Of a stretch of 64,000 nt of DNA, positions 33,265 to 42,426 are shown piece after piece. The stretch's first letter is position 1. Each line of letters begins with the position of its first letter. Made by a program: the position numbers and the translations under genes. Origin of the DNA: Roseivirga seohaensis. Its GTDB lineage: Bacteria; Bacteroidota; Bacteroidia; Cytophagales; Cyclobacteriaceae. The notes under the pieces were generated by a model. It had not been told where the DNA came from. It did no database searches and saw only the letters and a list, made by a program, of their open reading frames with translations. The stretch spans positions 744,001-808,000 of the forward strand of contig NZ_LRPB01000023.1 in assembly GCF_001592945.1 (NCBI RefSeq), in the 5' to 3' direction.

Positions 33265-34419
33265 ATGCACATTAATCTTTTCGATCCGCCCCAAATCAGG
33301 GAGAATCTTCTTCCTTTTACTTTTACCAGACCAGTGGCCTGCATTCGTGTAGGAATTTTAACCATTGCCGAAAAATGGGAGAAATATGGCTTTCATATTG
33401 GTTTCGAAACCCAAGATTACTTGGGGAAGAAGTTTGAGGCCTTGCCAACAAACGTAAAAGTGAATGGCGCGTTGTGTCCTTCAAAAGAATTATCTGAAGC
33501 AATTTTAGCCTTAACCGCAAATACAAAGTTGGTGTCGGGAGATACCGTTTTAGCAGTTTCAGGAAATGGCTCGGAAGAAGTAAGTTTTAAGGGCGCATTT
33601 AGAATGATCAACCAACCTTGGGAAATCTTTCAATTCAACAAAGAACAGATTGAAGCGGATTTTTCGCTCATCACCAAAGGCCGAATTTCTCAGCCCATCA
33701 CCGATCCGCATACGGTGGTCTATGGTAAGGAAAACGTGTTTTTGGAAGAGGGCGCTACAATTCGGGCAGCCATTATTAATGCTGAAAACGGCCCTGTGTA
33801 TATCGGTAAGAATGCACATGTGCACGAAGGAGCAATTATTAGCGGAGCCTTTGCTTTGTGTGAAGGAGCGCATGTAAATATGGGTGCAAAAATAAAAGGA
33901 GATAGCACGGTAGGTCCTCATTCTAAAGTGGGGGGTGAGGTAAGCAATTCAGTTATTTTTGGTTTCAGCAACAAAGGACACGATGGTTTTTTGGGCAATT
34001 CAGTGATTGGCGAATGGTGTAACCTAGGTGCCGATACCAACACTTCTAACCTAAAAAATAACTACGCACCAGTTAAGCTTTGGAACTACACCAGCGAACG
34101 TTTTGTGCAAACAGGCTTACAGTTTTGTGGGCTGATGATGGGCGACCATGCCAAGTGCGGCATTAATACTATGTTTAATACAGGTACAGTGGTAGGTGTA
34201 GGATCGAATATATTTGGCGCTGGCTTTCCGAAAAACTTTATTCCTTCTTTCTCTTGGGGTGGGTCTTCTGGTTTAATTACCTTCCAACCAAGAAAGTTTT
34301 ATGAAGTAGCCGAAGCAGTAATGCAGCGCAGAGGAATGACTTTTGATGATACCGAAAAAGAGATCATCGACCGAATTTTTGAAATTACCACCCAATACAG
34401 AACTTGGGATAAAAAATAA
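33265..34419 (+). CDS. alternative bacterial GlmU (left-handed beta-helix acyltransferase)
   Basis: 384 residues. The N-terminal region (1-140) corresponds to a nucleotidyltransferase-like domain but lacks the usual LAAGxGTRM loop; it opens NLFDPPQIRENLLPFTFTRP, the signature of the alternative GlmU family (TIGR03991). From about 145 to 335 hexapeptide repeats (VYIGKNAHVHEGAIISGAF and so on) form a left-handed beta helix with the acetyl-CoA site. The family is believed to make UDP-GlcNAc for cell wall and LPS in Bacteroidota. It is the first gene of a tight eight-gene plus-strand run. Confidence 0.85.
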   Translation: MHINLFDPPQIRENLLPFTFTRPVACIRVGILTIAEKWEKYGFHIGFETQDYLGKKFEALPTNVKVNGALCPSKELSEAILALTANTKLVSGDTVLAVSGNGSEEVSFKGAFRMINQPWEIFQFNKEQIEADFSLITKGRISQPITDPHTVVYGKENVFLEEGATIRAAIINAENGPVYIGKNAHVHEGAIISGAFALCEGAHVNMGAKIKGDSTVGPHSKVGGEVSNSVIFGFSNKGHDGFLGNSVIGEWCNLGADTNTSNLKNNYAPVKLWNYTSERFVQTGLQFCGLMMGDHAKCGINTMFNTGTVVGVGSNIFGAGFPKNFIPSFSWGGSSGLITFQPRKFYEVAEAVMQRRGMTFDDTEKEIIDRIFEITTQYRTWDKK

Positions 34420-34421
34420 AC

Positions 34422-35552
34422 ATGCGTTTTCAAGACATACCCGGTTTAGACGAAGTTAAGAATAAGCTCATTGAGGCCGTTAAGGTAGATCATGTGGCGC
34501 ATGCACAGCTCTTTTTAGGCGCTGAAGGCTCGGCAAATTTGCCTATGGCTCTGGCTTTTGCTACCTATCTAAACTGTGAAAATAAACAGGAGAATGATGC
34601 CTGCGGAGAGTGTTCGTCTTGCACAAAACAGGCAAAACACATTCACCCCGATGTTCACTTTGTTTTTCCAACTGCGGCAACCCCTAAAATTAAAAGGGAA
34701 GACGCTACCAGTGAAAAATTCCTGAAAGAATGGAGGGAATACCTTCTAAAATCACCTTACGGAAACGTAAGCGATTGGAGCTTTCACTTTGGTTGGGAAA
34801 ACAAGCAGTTGCTTATTCCCCGTCAGGAAAGTAGAAATATTATTACCAACCTTTCGCTTAAGGCTTTTGAGGGCAAATATAAGGTAATGCTCATTTGGTT
34901 GCCTGAGCTAATGAATAGCAATGCGGCCAACGGAATTCTGAAAGTATTAGAAGAACCGCCAGAAAAAACCATTTTCTTGATGGTGTCGAATGATGAGAAT
35001 AAGCTGCTCACCACCATTCGTTCTAGGGTTCAGTTAATGAAAATCCCTTCTTTTACCGATGAGAACATTCTTTCCACAGTAAGTAAAGCGGAAGGCGTGA
35101 GTACTGAACGCGCCCAAGAAATCACCTATTTGGCCGAAGGAAATATGCGCGAAGCGTTGCACTTGGTGCAAGGCGGACAAGATGCAATGGGTGTGCAGTT
35201 TAAGCAGTGGATGCGTCTGTGTTTTACTTATGATTTTCAGGCTTTGGTAAAAATGGCCGATGAATTTCAGAGTGGTGGAAAGGAGTTTCAGAAAGGGCTG
35301 CTCAATACCGGAAGTAAAGTAATGCGCGATACCCTGATTCACCAATACGGAGTTAGTGAACTGGAAAGAATTCCAGATACAGAAAAGGATTTTGTAGCCA
35401 ACTTTGGTAAGGTATTTAATGCAGAAAAAATAACAGAAGTGGTGCCTAAAATCGAAGAGGCCAACTATCATATAGAGCGGAATGCTAACCCTAAGATTCT
35501 CTTTCTTGATTTATCTCTGGCGATTGCACAAATTGCACGTTCTAAAAAGTAG
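34422..35552 (+). CDS. holB: DNA polymerase III delta' subunit
   Basis: 376 residues with the clamp-loader AAA+ fold. The P-loop is degenerate (GAEGSANLPMA, no Lys), as expected for delta'. A zinc module is seen at Cys52, Cys61, Cys64, Cys67 (CGECSSC). Other signatures are the sensor-like NSNAANGILKVLEEPPEKT and the arginine region SNDENKLLTTIRSRVQ. The subunit helps load the sliding clamp. It starts 2 bp after the glmU-like stop, so it is cotranscribed. Confidence 0.9.
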   Translation: MRFQDIPGLDEVKNKLIEAVKVDHVAHAQLFLGAEGSANLPMALAFATYLNCENKQENDACGECSSCTKQAKHIHPDVHFVFPTAATPKIKREDATSEKFLKEWREYLLKSPYGNVSDWSFHFGWENKQLLIPRQESRNIITNLSLKAFEGKYKVMLIWLPELMNSNAANGILKVLEEPPEKTIFLMVSNDENKLLTTIRSRVQLMKIPSFTDENILSTVSKAEGVSTERAQEITYLAEGNMREALHLVQGGQDAMGVQFKQWMRLCFTYDFQALVKMADEFQSGGKEFQKGLLNTGSKVMRDTLIHQYGVSELERIPDTEKDFVANFGKVFNAEKITEVVPKIEEANYHIERNANPKILFLDLSLAIAQIARSKK

Positions 35553-35553
35553 A

Positions 35554-36021
35554 ATGTCGAAACCATTACAGCTAATAGGAAGGCAAGATTTCATCAATCT
35601 GCCAGAATTCGGATTGAAAGATGTAAACGCTAAAATTGACACTGGCGCTTACACTTCGTCTATTAACTGTTCAAAAGTAAAACTAACTAAGGTGGAAGGT
35701 GTGCCAACACTTACCTTTCAATTATCGGCCAATAAGATTCATGAAAAAAAGGCCAGAAAATTTTCGACCACTAATTTTAAGAAGAAGAAAATTCGGAGCT
35801 CAAATGGAGTAACTGAAGAACGTTTTATTATCAAAACAACGGTAGTACTAATGAAGAGGCGCATTAATGCAGAGTTCTCTTTATCAGACCGGAGCAAGAT
35901 GAAATTCCCTATACTTTTAGGCCGAAAGTTGCTCACGAATCGTTTTATTGTGGATGTAAGTCAAAAGGATCTTTCCCTTAAGATGACACCCAAAAGTATC
36001 AAGGCCGAAAGTGCCGAATAA
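35554..36021 (+). CDS. RimB-like retropepsin-fold protein (ATP-dependent zinc protease family)
   Basis: 155 residues from the ATG at 35554, one base after the holB stop. A longer frame opens inside holB, but only this start gives the family N-terminus MSKPLQLIGRQDFINLPEFG. The motif KIDTGAYTSS carries the DTG of aspartic retropepsin-like folds, and ILLGRKLL ends the family pattern (PF05618). RimB acts with RimK in remodelling ribosomal S6 C-terminal glutamates. The gene lies directly upstream of rimK, which supports the pairing. Confidence 0.85.
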   Translation: MSKPLQLIGRQDFINLPEFGLKDVNAKIDTGAYTSSINCSKVKLTKVEGVPTLTFQLSANKIHEKKARKFSTTNFKKKKIRSSNGVTEERFIIKTTVVLMKRRINAEFSLSDRSKMKFPILLGRKLLTNRFIVDVSQKDLSLKMTPKSIKAESAE

Positions 36022-36039
36022 TCTAAAAACCAAGAAAAA

Positions 36040-36948
36040 ATGAAGATTGCAGTGCTCTCTCGAAATTCAGCCCTTTACAGTACAAAGCGGTTGGTAGAAG
36101 CGATTGAAACCAGGGGGCATGAAGCCGTCATATTGGACCATCTAAAATGCGACCTCGTTATTGAAGATGCTGGCCCAGCAGTATATTATATGGGAGAAAG
36201 AGTGGAAGGTATTGATGCCGTAATTCCTAGAATAGGTGCTTCAGTTACCTTTTACGGAACAGCCACAGTTCGTCAGTTCGAAATGATGGGCGTTTTTAGC
36301 ACTACCGATTCTCAGGCCATAGTTCGTTCTAGAGATAAACTAAGGTCGATGCAGATTTTAGCAGGAGCTGGTTTGCCAATGCCACGCACAGCCTTTACCA
36401 ATTATTCTAAAGAAGAAAAATCTTTGATAGAGCACGTAGGCGGAGCACCCGTAATTATTAAATTATTAGAGGGCACTCAAGGTTTGGGCGTTGTTTTGGC
36501 CGAAACCCGAAAAGCAGCGCAATCCGTTATTGAGGCTTTTCATGGCCTAAAAGCACGCATTTTAGTGCAAGAATTTATTAAAGAAGCCAAAGCTACCGAC
36601 ATACGCGTTTTCGTTGTGAATGGCAAAGTAGTAGGCGCCATGCGCAGAAGAGGAATGGAGGGCGAGTTTCGTTCTAACCTTCACCGTGGCGGTTCGGCCG
36701 AGGTAATTAAACTCTCAAGGCAAGAGAGATCGGTTGCGGTAAAAGCAGCCAACGCAATGGGACTTTCCGTAGCAGGTGTTGATATGCTACCATCATCAAG
36801 AGGGCCATTGGTTTTAGAAGTAAATTCTTCGCCAGGTTTAGAAGGAATAGAAAAGGCAACAGGAGTAGATATTGCAGGAACCATCGTTGAGTTTATTGAG
36901 AACAATCAGCCTAAGAAAAGAGGATCGAAAGCAAAATTGAACGCTTAA
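36040..36948 (+). CDS. rimK: ribosomal protein S6-L-glutamate ligase (ATP-grasp)
   Basis: 302 residues. An N-terminal preATP-grasp part ([20 protein letters not shown]) precedes the ATP-grasp core: the [19 protein letters not shown] lid, [14 protein letters not shown], the loop [17 protein letters not shown], and the metal site [19 protein letters not shown]. This matches RimK, which adds glutamates to the C-terminus of ribosomal protein S6 at the cost of ATP. The hemC ATG follows the stop directly with no gap. Confidence 0.9.
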   Translation: MKIAVLSRNSALYSTKRLVEAIETRGHEAVILDHLKCDLVIEDAGPAVYYMGERVEGIDAVIPRIGASVTFYGTATVRQFEMMGVFSTTDSQAIVRSRDKLRSMQILAGAGLPMPRTAFTNYSKEEKSLIEHVGGAPVIIKLLEGTQGLGVVLAETRKAAQSVIEAFHGLKARILVQEFIKEAKATDIRVFVVNGKVVGAMRRRGMEGEFRSNLHRGGSAEVIKLSRQERSVAVKAANAMGLSVAGVDMLPSSRGPLVLEVNSSPGLEGIEKATGVDIAGTIVEFIENNQPKKRGSKAKLNA

Positions 36949-37878
36949 ATGAAAATTAGAATAGGAACACGAGGTAGTAAGTTGGCCCTATGGCAAGCTT
37001 ATTTTGTGGAAGATAAGCTGGTAGCGGCTGGTGTAAAAACTGAAATTGTTAAAATAGAAACCAAAGGAGATAAAATCTTAGATGTTTCAATTTCCAAGAT
37101 TGGAAGCAAAGGGGTTTTTACCGAGGAAATAGAAGAGCAATTGGCCAATGGAGCGATTGACATTGCCGTGCATAGCGCCAAAGACATGCAGTCTACCCTT
37201 CCTGATGGCTTCGAACTCATTTCGTTTTCAGAACGCGAATTGGCCAATGATGTACTGATTAGTGATAATAAGGAAGCTTCACTCAACAATAAAAATCTAG
37301 TAGTCGGTACTTCTTCCAATAGAAGAATTGCCACGTTAAAACACTTTTATCCTCATATCAAAACCGTTCCAGTTCGGGGCAATCTTCAAACCAGAATAAA
37401 GCGAATGGAAGAAGGAGCCTGCGATGCTTTATTGCTCGCATATGCGGGAGTACACAGAATGGGCTACGATGACAAAATTGTTCAAAAGCTAAATTTAACA
37501 GAGTTTACGCCCGCTGTAGGGCAAGGCTCTGTAGCCATTGAAGTACACAAAGGATTGAGTAAAGCCAAGAAAGATTTAGTTAGAAAAGCACTGAACCATG
37601 AACCTACTGAGGTGTGCCTTTTGGCTGAGCGATCGTTCTTAAAAACTATGGATGGAGGCTGTTCAATTCCGGTATTCGGTTTGGCTCAAATCAAAGATGA
37701 CAGCCTTCAAATGACTGGAGGAATTACCAGTTTGGATGGCAAAGAAATGATTCGTAAAGTGTTTATTGGTAAGCTAAAGGATGCCAAATCAATAGGCAAA
37801 AAACTTGCCGAAGAAGTATTATCTTCGGGCGGAGATCGCATATTAAAATCCATAAAAACCGAATTATCAAACCAATGA
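36949..37878 (+). CDS. hemC: porphobilinogen deaminase (hydroxymethylbilane synthase)
   Basis: 309 residues. The start MKIRIGTRGSKLALWQA is typical. Substrate-binding segments are HSAKDMQSTLPDGF and GTSSNRRIATLKHFYP, and the cofactor-binding Cys lies in MDGGCSIPVFG (about residue 240). The enzyme joins four porphobilinogens into hydroxymethylbilane in heme synthesis. Its stop overlaps the next ATG (ATGA). The other heme gene in the window is hemE at 54425, on the other strand. Confidence 0.96.
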   Translation: MKIRIGTRGSKLALWQAYFVEDKLVAAGVKTEIVKIETKGDKILDVSISKIGSKGVFTEEIEEQLANGAIDIAVHSAKDMQSTLPDGFELISFSERELANDVLISDNKEASLNNKNLVVGTSSNRRIATLKHFYPHIKTVPVRGNLQTRIKRMEEGACDALLLAYAGVHRMGYDDKIVQKLNLTEFTPAVGQGSVAIEVHKGLSKAKKDLVRKALNHEPTEVCLLAERSFLKTMDGGCSIPVFGLAQIKDDSLQMTGGITSLDGKEMIRKVFIGKLKDAKSIGKKLAEEVLSSGGDRILKSIKTELSNQ

Positions 37879-38747
37879 AAAAGTATATACAGTTGGCCTT
37901 AATGGCCTTGCTAATTGCAGTTGTCGCTTCATGCGGAGGCTCAGGCGAAGAAAAAGTAAAGGGCAATGATTATTTGGTGACTATCAAAACAGACATGGGT
38001 GAAATGAAGGCCATTCTTTATGATGAAACTCCAAAGCATAAAGAGAACTTTCTTAAACTGGCCAAAGAAGGCTTTTTCGATAGCCTTTTGTTTCACAGAG
38101 TAATGACTGGCTTTATGATTCAGGGTGGTGACCCAAATTCAAAAGATGCCGAACCAGGAGCTCGTTTAGGCTCTGGAGGCCCGGGTTATACCATTCCTGC
38201 AGAATTTGTAAAGAGCTTCTTCCATAAAAAGGGGGCATTATCTGCTGCCAGACAGCCAGACTATGTAAACCCAGAAAAAGCATCGAGCGGAAGTCAATTT
38301 TTTATTGTTCAAGGTAGAGTGTTTACAGAACAAGAAACAGGTATGGACATGCAGGCTTTGTCGCAATCCATATCTACTTTAAGAAGAACCGATCCAGACA
38401 ACCCTTTGAATAAAGAATTGGAAGATTCTTTTAATGAAGGAGGGGATGAAACCTTTAGGGTTAAGGCAATGGAACTGGCAGACAAATTAAGTGAGGCTAC
38501 TGGAATCATGATTAAAATGCCAGCAGAAAGAGTAGAGGCTTATACTACTGTAGGAGGCTACCCTCCGTTGGATGAGGAATATACAGTTTTTGGTCAGGTA
38601 ATTCAGGGCTTAGAAGTGATTGATGCAATTACTACGGTTGGGGTAGACCCAAACAACAGGCCTTTTGAAGATGTGCGTATGTATATCTCGGTAGAAGAAA
38701 TGCCAAGAGAAGAAATCGTAAAAAAATACGGCCCAGTTTATCAATAA
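37875..38747 (+). CDS. cyclophilin-type peptidyl-prolyl isomerase lipoprotein (first copy)
   Basis: 290 residues with a lipobox (AVVASC, Cys20), so it is an anchored periplasmic lipoprotein. Cyclophilin motifs are FDSLLFHRVMTGFMIQGGDP, GSGGPGYTIPAEF and SSGSQFFIVQG. Between GSQFFIVQG and the closing YTTVGGYPPLDEEYTVFGQV lies an extra helical insert of about 75 residues, absent from classical cyclophilins. The catalytic Arg (FHRV) and the QFF segment are kept. It folds or chaperones envelope proteins; the target is not known. A second copy follows 6 bp downstream. Confidence 0.9.
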   Translation: MKKYIQLALMALLIAVVASCGGSGEEKVKGNDYLVTIKTDMGEMKAILYDETPKHKENFLKLAKEGFFDSLLFHRVMTGFMIQGGDPNSKDAEPGARLGSGGPGYTIPAEFVKSFFHKKGALSAARQPDYVNPEKASSGSQFFIVQGRVFTEQETGMDMQALSQSISTLRRTDPDNPLNKELEDSFNEGGDETFRVKAMELADKLSEATGIMIKMPAERVEAYTTVGGYPPLDEEYTVFGQVIQGLEVIDAITTVGVDPNNRPFEDVRMYISVEEMPREEIVKKYGPVYQ

Positions 38748-38753
38748 TTAGCC

Positions 38754-39644
38754 ATGAAAAAGACTTTTTTAAACTTAGCGTTCCTTGTTTCTTTCAGTCT
38801 GTTTTTTTCAGCCTGTAATACTGAAATGGATGAGGTAGTAGTAATTTCAACTCCATATGGAGATATGACAGCTGTGCTGTATGATGATACTCCGCTACAC
38901 AAGGCCAATTTTTTGAGTTTGGCCAAAGAAGGAAAATACGATTCAGTGATCTTCCATAGAGTGATTGAAAACTTTATGATTCAAACGGGTGACCTGTCTA
39001 CGGGTACTCAAGAAGAGGATGCCAATTATAGAATAGATGCCGAATTTCTTCCTGAAAAATATATTCATGTAAAAGGAGCTTTGGCGGCTGCCCGAATGGG
39101 AGATAACGTAAACCCTCAAAAGCAATCAAGCGGATCTCAATTTTATATTGTCGATGGCGAAGTGTACGATCAGGCGGGTTTGCAAACCAGAGCAGATAGA
39201 AGGGAATATTTAAAGCTTAATGGTTTATTTGACCGCATGCGCAAAATGGACAAATACATTGAGTTGAATGAGAAGTATAACTACCATGTAAATAAGTATC
39301 AAGAAGATACTACTTACGATTTTCAACAGGCGCAGCGCGAACTGGTTTTTAATTCGAAAGATTTGATTGAAGAAGAATTTGGGCCACAGGTAGACCCTGG
39401 ATTTACTACCCAACAAGTGGAGGCTTATACAACCGTTGGTGGCGCACCACATTTGGATGGAGAATACACAGTTTTTGGTCAGGTGGTTGAAGGTTTGGAT
39501 GTAATCGATAAAATTGCTGCGGTAGAAACCAATAGAAGAGACAAGCCAACCGAAGACATTCGAATGACGATTGCTGTTATCGAAATGTCGAAAAAAGAGA
39601 TTACAAAAAAATACGGAATAGAATACCCTAAAAAGGAGCAATGA
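38754..39644 (+). CDS. cyclophilin-type peptidyl-prolyl isomerase lipoprotein (second copy)
   Basis: 296 residues with a lipobox (LFFSAC, Cys21). It is clearly homologous to the preceding gene: SVIFHRVIENFMIQTGDL, SSGSQFYIVDGEVY, and VEAYTTVGGAPHLDGEYTVF. The helical insert between the core strands is again present but very different in sequence (KMDKYIELNEKYNYHVNKYQ). The pair looks like an old tandem duplication with divergent inserts. Its stop overlaps the start of the next gene by 4 bp (ATGA). Confidence 0.9.
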   Translation: MKKTFLNLAFLVSFSLFFSACNTEMDEVVVISTPYGDMTAVLYDDTPLHKANFLSLAKEGKYDSVIFHRVIENFMIQTGDLSTGTQEEDANYRIDAEFLPEKYIHVKGALAAARMGDNVNPQKQSSGSQFYIVDGEVYDQAGLQTRADRREYLKLNGLFDRMRKMDKYIELNEKYNYHVNKYQEDTTYDFQQAQRELVFNSKDLIEEEFGPQVDPGFTTQQVEAYTTVGGAPHLDGEYTVFGQVVEGLDVIDKIAAVETNRRDKPTEDIRMTIAVIEMSKKEITKKYGIEYPKKEQ

Positions 39645-40546
39645 AAATTTTAGTTACAGGTTCTAACGGTTTACTTGGTCAAAAACTGGTTCAGCTTATT
39701 TTAGATGAAGCAAATCACCAATTGGTGGCTACCGCCAGAGGAACTAACCGACTACCTATTCCCGAAGAAAAATATACTTTTCAATCGCTTGATATCACCA
39801 ATCGTGAACAGGTACTAGAAGTAATTGCCCAGCACAAACCCGATGTGGTAATTCATACCGCAGCCATGACCAACGTGGACCAATGTGAATTAGAAAAAGA
39901 GGCCTGCTGGGATTTAAATGTTACTGCTGTAAAACATTTGGTTGAAGCTTGTAAATTGAATAATGCCTTTCTAGTACACCTTTCTACCGACTTTATTTTT
40001 GATGGTGAAAACGGCCCATACGATGAAAAAGCCGAAGCCAATCCGATTAGCTATTATGGAGAAAGCAAACTCGCTGCTGAGCGCATAATAGAAGAAAGTA
40101 AAATTGATTGGGCGATTGCTCGTACTGTTTTGGTGTACGGCATTGCGCACGACATGAGCCGTTCTAACATTATTCTTTGGGTGAAGAATAGCTTGGAAGA
40201 AGGCAAAGAAATTAAGGTGGTAGATGACCAATTGCGAAGCCCTACCTTGGCAGAAGATTTGGCCAAGGGCTGTTTGCTAATTTCAGAACAAAAGGCGAAA
40301 GGTATTTTTAACATTAGCGGAAGCGATTTACTGACCCCTTATGAAATGGCGATTAAAACTGCCCAGTTCTTCAACCTAAGTACGGCTACTATGCAAAAGG
40401 CCGATGCTTCTACCTTTACTCAAACTGCCAGAAGACCTCCGAAAACTGGGCTATTAATAGAAAAGGCCCGCACCGTTTTGGGGTACGAGCCTCATACTTT
40501 TGACCAAGGTATAGCCATCGTTTCCGAACAAATGGCTGGTAAGTAA
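39641..40546 (+). CDS. RmlD-like NAD(P)-dependent sugar reductase (SDR extended)
   Basis: 301 residues. Rossmann motif GSNGLLGQKLVQ at the start, active-site YYGESKLAAE (Tyr-x3-Lys) and the HTAAMTNVDQCE signature of dTDP-4-dehydrorhamnose reductase relatives. It has no adjoining rmlABC genes, so a generic nucleotide-sugar or related substrate is as likely. It is the last gene of the plus-strand run and converges with the small transporter subunit 8 bp further on. Confidence 0.85.
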   Translation: MKILVTGSNGLLGQKLVQLILDEANHQLVATARGTNRLPIPEEKYTFQSLDITNREQVLEVIAQHKPDVVIHTAAMTNVDQCELEKEACWDLNVTAVKHLVEACKLNNAFLVHLSTDFIFDGENGPYDEKAEANPISYYGESKLAAERIIEESKIDWAIARTVLVYGIAHDMSRSNIILWVKNSLEEGKEIKVVDDQLRSPTLAEDLAKGCLLISEQKAKGIFNISGSDLLTPYEMAIKTAQFFNLSTATMQKADASTFTQTARRPPKTGLLIEKARTVLGYEPHTFDQGIAIVSEQMAGK

Positions 40547-40554
40547 GTCAAAGT

Positions 40555-40680
40555 TTATTCTTCTGCGTTTGCGTCTTCAGTTTTCTTATCTGATTTAAGT
40601 GCGATTGTAAGAAAGGTGATGAAACCTCCGAAGGTAATCGCTAAACATATGATCATTCCTATTATAGCTTCTTGACTCAT
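40555..40680 (-). CDS. MetS-like small subunit of an NSS transporter, 41 aa
   Basis: A 41-codon frame reading MSQEAIIGMIICLAITFGGF, then ITFLTIALKSDKKTEDANAE. It is a single membrane helix with a charged tail, the shape of MetS-type small subunits that accompany sodium-dependent transporters. Its ATG overlaps the stop of the transporter upstream (ATGA), so translation is probably coupled. The assignment rests on size, topology and context. Confidence 0.7.
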   Translation of the reverse strand: MSQEAIIGMIICLAITFGGFITFLTIALKSDKKTEDANAEE

Positions 40681-42191
40681 TTTTTCACGAATTTTTTGTA
40701 GAACCATCCATTAAATACAATTGCAATAATGAGGGCAATGGCCCATTGTGTTACAATTGAAGCATTACTAAACGTATCGAATACGTTCCAATTACCCTTT
40801 TCATCAAACCAAGGGTATTTGCTGTAGCCTTGGTCCATCCACCAATACACCAAGAATAGCCCAGCAAAAAAGATAAAGTAGATCATGCCAGTAAAGTATT
40901 TAGAAGAGACTTTAAAATCGGAGTTTTCATCTATAAAGTCCCTCTTAAATTTCGATGGGCCATAACGCATAATAAGAAAGGAAATGAAAATTCCGCTCAC
41001 TAAAAGACCCACACCCCAAACCCAATCTTGATTTTCGAATATGGCAAGGCTCCATGCCGAAGGAAAACCAATGATAAAACATGCAGCACCTGTTATTAAT
41101 GCGGCCTGTTTTTTAGAAATGTTATAGTCCGTTAAGTTTCTGATTATTAACTGCATCATGGGGAGTACCGAACTAAATGCCGCCATAGCGAATGCGCCAA
41201 AGAAAATCCATGATAAGAATGGTCCTCCTGTCATTTGAGAGAATAGTTGAGGCAGCACGGTAAATACTAATGCTGTGTTACCGCCATGCAAAAAATCAAT
41301 GGCATCGGCCGATGTAGCTGACATGGCAAAAACGGCTGGTAAAATGGCCATAGCTGCCAAAAGTGCTGCTGAGTTGTTTCCAAACGCTCCTAAGAATGTG
41401 TTAAGCGTTACATCTTCCTTCTTCCTTGAGAACGACCCAATAGTAATCATTAGTCCCCAGCCTGCCCCTGTACTCCAAGCAGAGTCGGTAATAGCCTGAA
41501 TCCAAATGTTGGGGTCTTTAAAAAGCTCAACATTAATTGTGAATAAGTACTCAAGCCCTTTTACTCCTCCTGGCATCTGAATAGCAAAAGCGGCCACAAC
41601 CATAAGTAGAATGAAGAGCGTAGGAATTAATATCTTATTTACCTTCTCTAACCCTTGTTTAATTCCTTTGCTCAAAACCCAAATGGCAATAGCAATTGTA
41701 AACATATAGCACAGTACTGCTTCCCAGCTTGAGTTAGATAAATGCGCCCAGAAGTTGTCCATGTAGTTCACGTTGGGGTCTGCAAATTTCTCGTTCATGG
41801 CGCCTGAACCAAAAATATAATCGACTAAGTTTTGTGTGTTAAGCAGGAAGTATCGAAAAGACCACCCCGTTACCACGGAGTAATAAAAGGCAATGCCCAT
41901 GGTGACAAGCGTAACAAACACGCCCATCCAATTAAATTTTTTGCCCGACAAACTACCAAGGGCGCCTATGGTTCCCTTTTTATAGTGTTTACCTATGGCC
42001 AATTCGGCCATAAGTAAAGGTATAGACCATATTACAAGGAAAAACATCCATAAAATAATGAATGTTCCACCGTACTCTCCTGCTATTCTTGGGAAGCGCC
42101 AAAGGTTACCCGCCCCAATGGCCATACCTAAGGCGGCTAAAATAATTCCCCACCGATTACTAAATTCTTCTGGTTTTTCTTGCGTGCTCAA
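40677..42191 (-). CDS. sodium-dependent NSS/SNF family transporter, first
   Basis: 504 residues with about 12 membrane helices. Helix 1 carries the NSS signature RWGIILAALGMAIGAGNLWRF (here interrupted for length; the core is GNLWRFPRIAGEYGG) with the unwound Na+/substrate site. Further signatures are SFSRKKEDVTLNT and the helix 6 region WSTGAGWGLMITIGS. NSS transporters move amino acids or amines with Na+; the substrate cannot be read. A 235-bp divergent region separates it from the second NSS gene. Confidence 0.9.
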   Translation of the reverse strand: MSTQEKPEEFSNRWGIILAALGMAIGAGNLWRFPRIAGEYGGTFIILWMFFLVIWSIPLLMAELAIGKHYKKGTIGALGSLSGKKFNWMGVFVTLVTMGIAFYYSVVTGWSFRYFLLNTQNLVDYIFGSGAMNEKFADPNVNYMDNFWAHLSNSSWEAVLCYMFTIAIAIWVLSKGIKQGLEKVNKILIPTLFILLMVVAAFAIQMPGGVKGLEYLFTINVELFKDPNIWIQAITDSAWSTGAGWGLMITIGSFSRKKEDVTLNTFLGAFGNNSAALLAAMAILPAVFAMSATSADAIDFLHGGNTALVFTVLPQLFSQMTGGPFLSWIFFGAFAMAAFSSVLPMMQLIIRNLTDYNISKKQAALITGAACFIIGFPSAWSLAIFENQDWVWGVGLLVSGIFISFLIMRYGPSKFKRDFIDENSDFKVSSKYFTGMIYFIFFAGLFLVYWWMDQGYSKYPWFDEKGNWNVFDTFSNASIVTQWAIALIIAIVFNGWFYKKFVKK

Positions 42192-42426
42192 TTACCTGTA
42201 AGTTTTGTTCAAAGTTTAAGAAAAATCGATTTTCAAGCCGCACAAGGTAGTTTTTTGAGGCACAAACCCAAGCTTTACAGGGTTTTTCTCACATAAAACT
42301 TTATTTACGGTAAATCTGATTTTAAAATTTTGGTAGCCACAGGTGTTCTAACCACTTGGTTTTTAAGAAGAAAATTCTCAATATTCTACGTTATTTTTTT
42401 CAATACTCAACTCAATTTTTAAGAAT

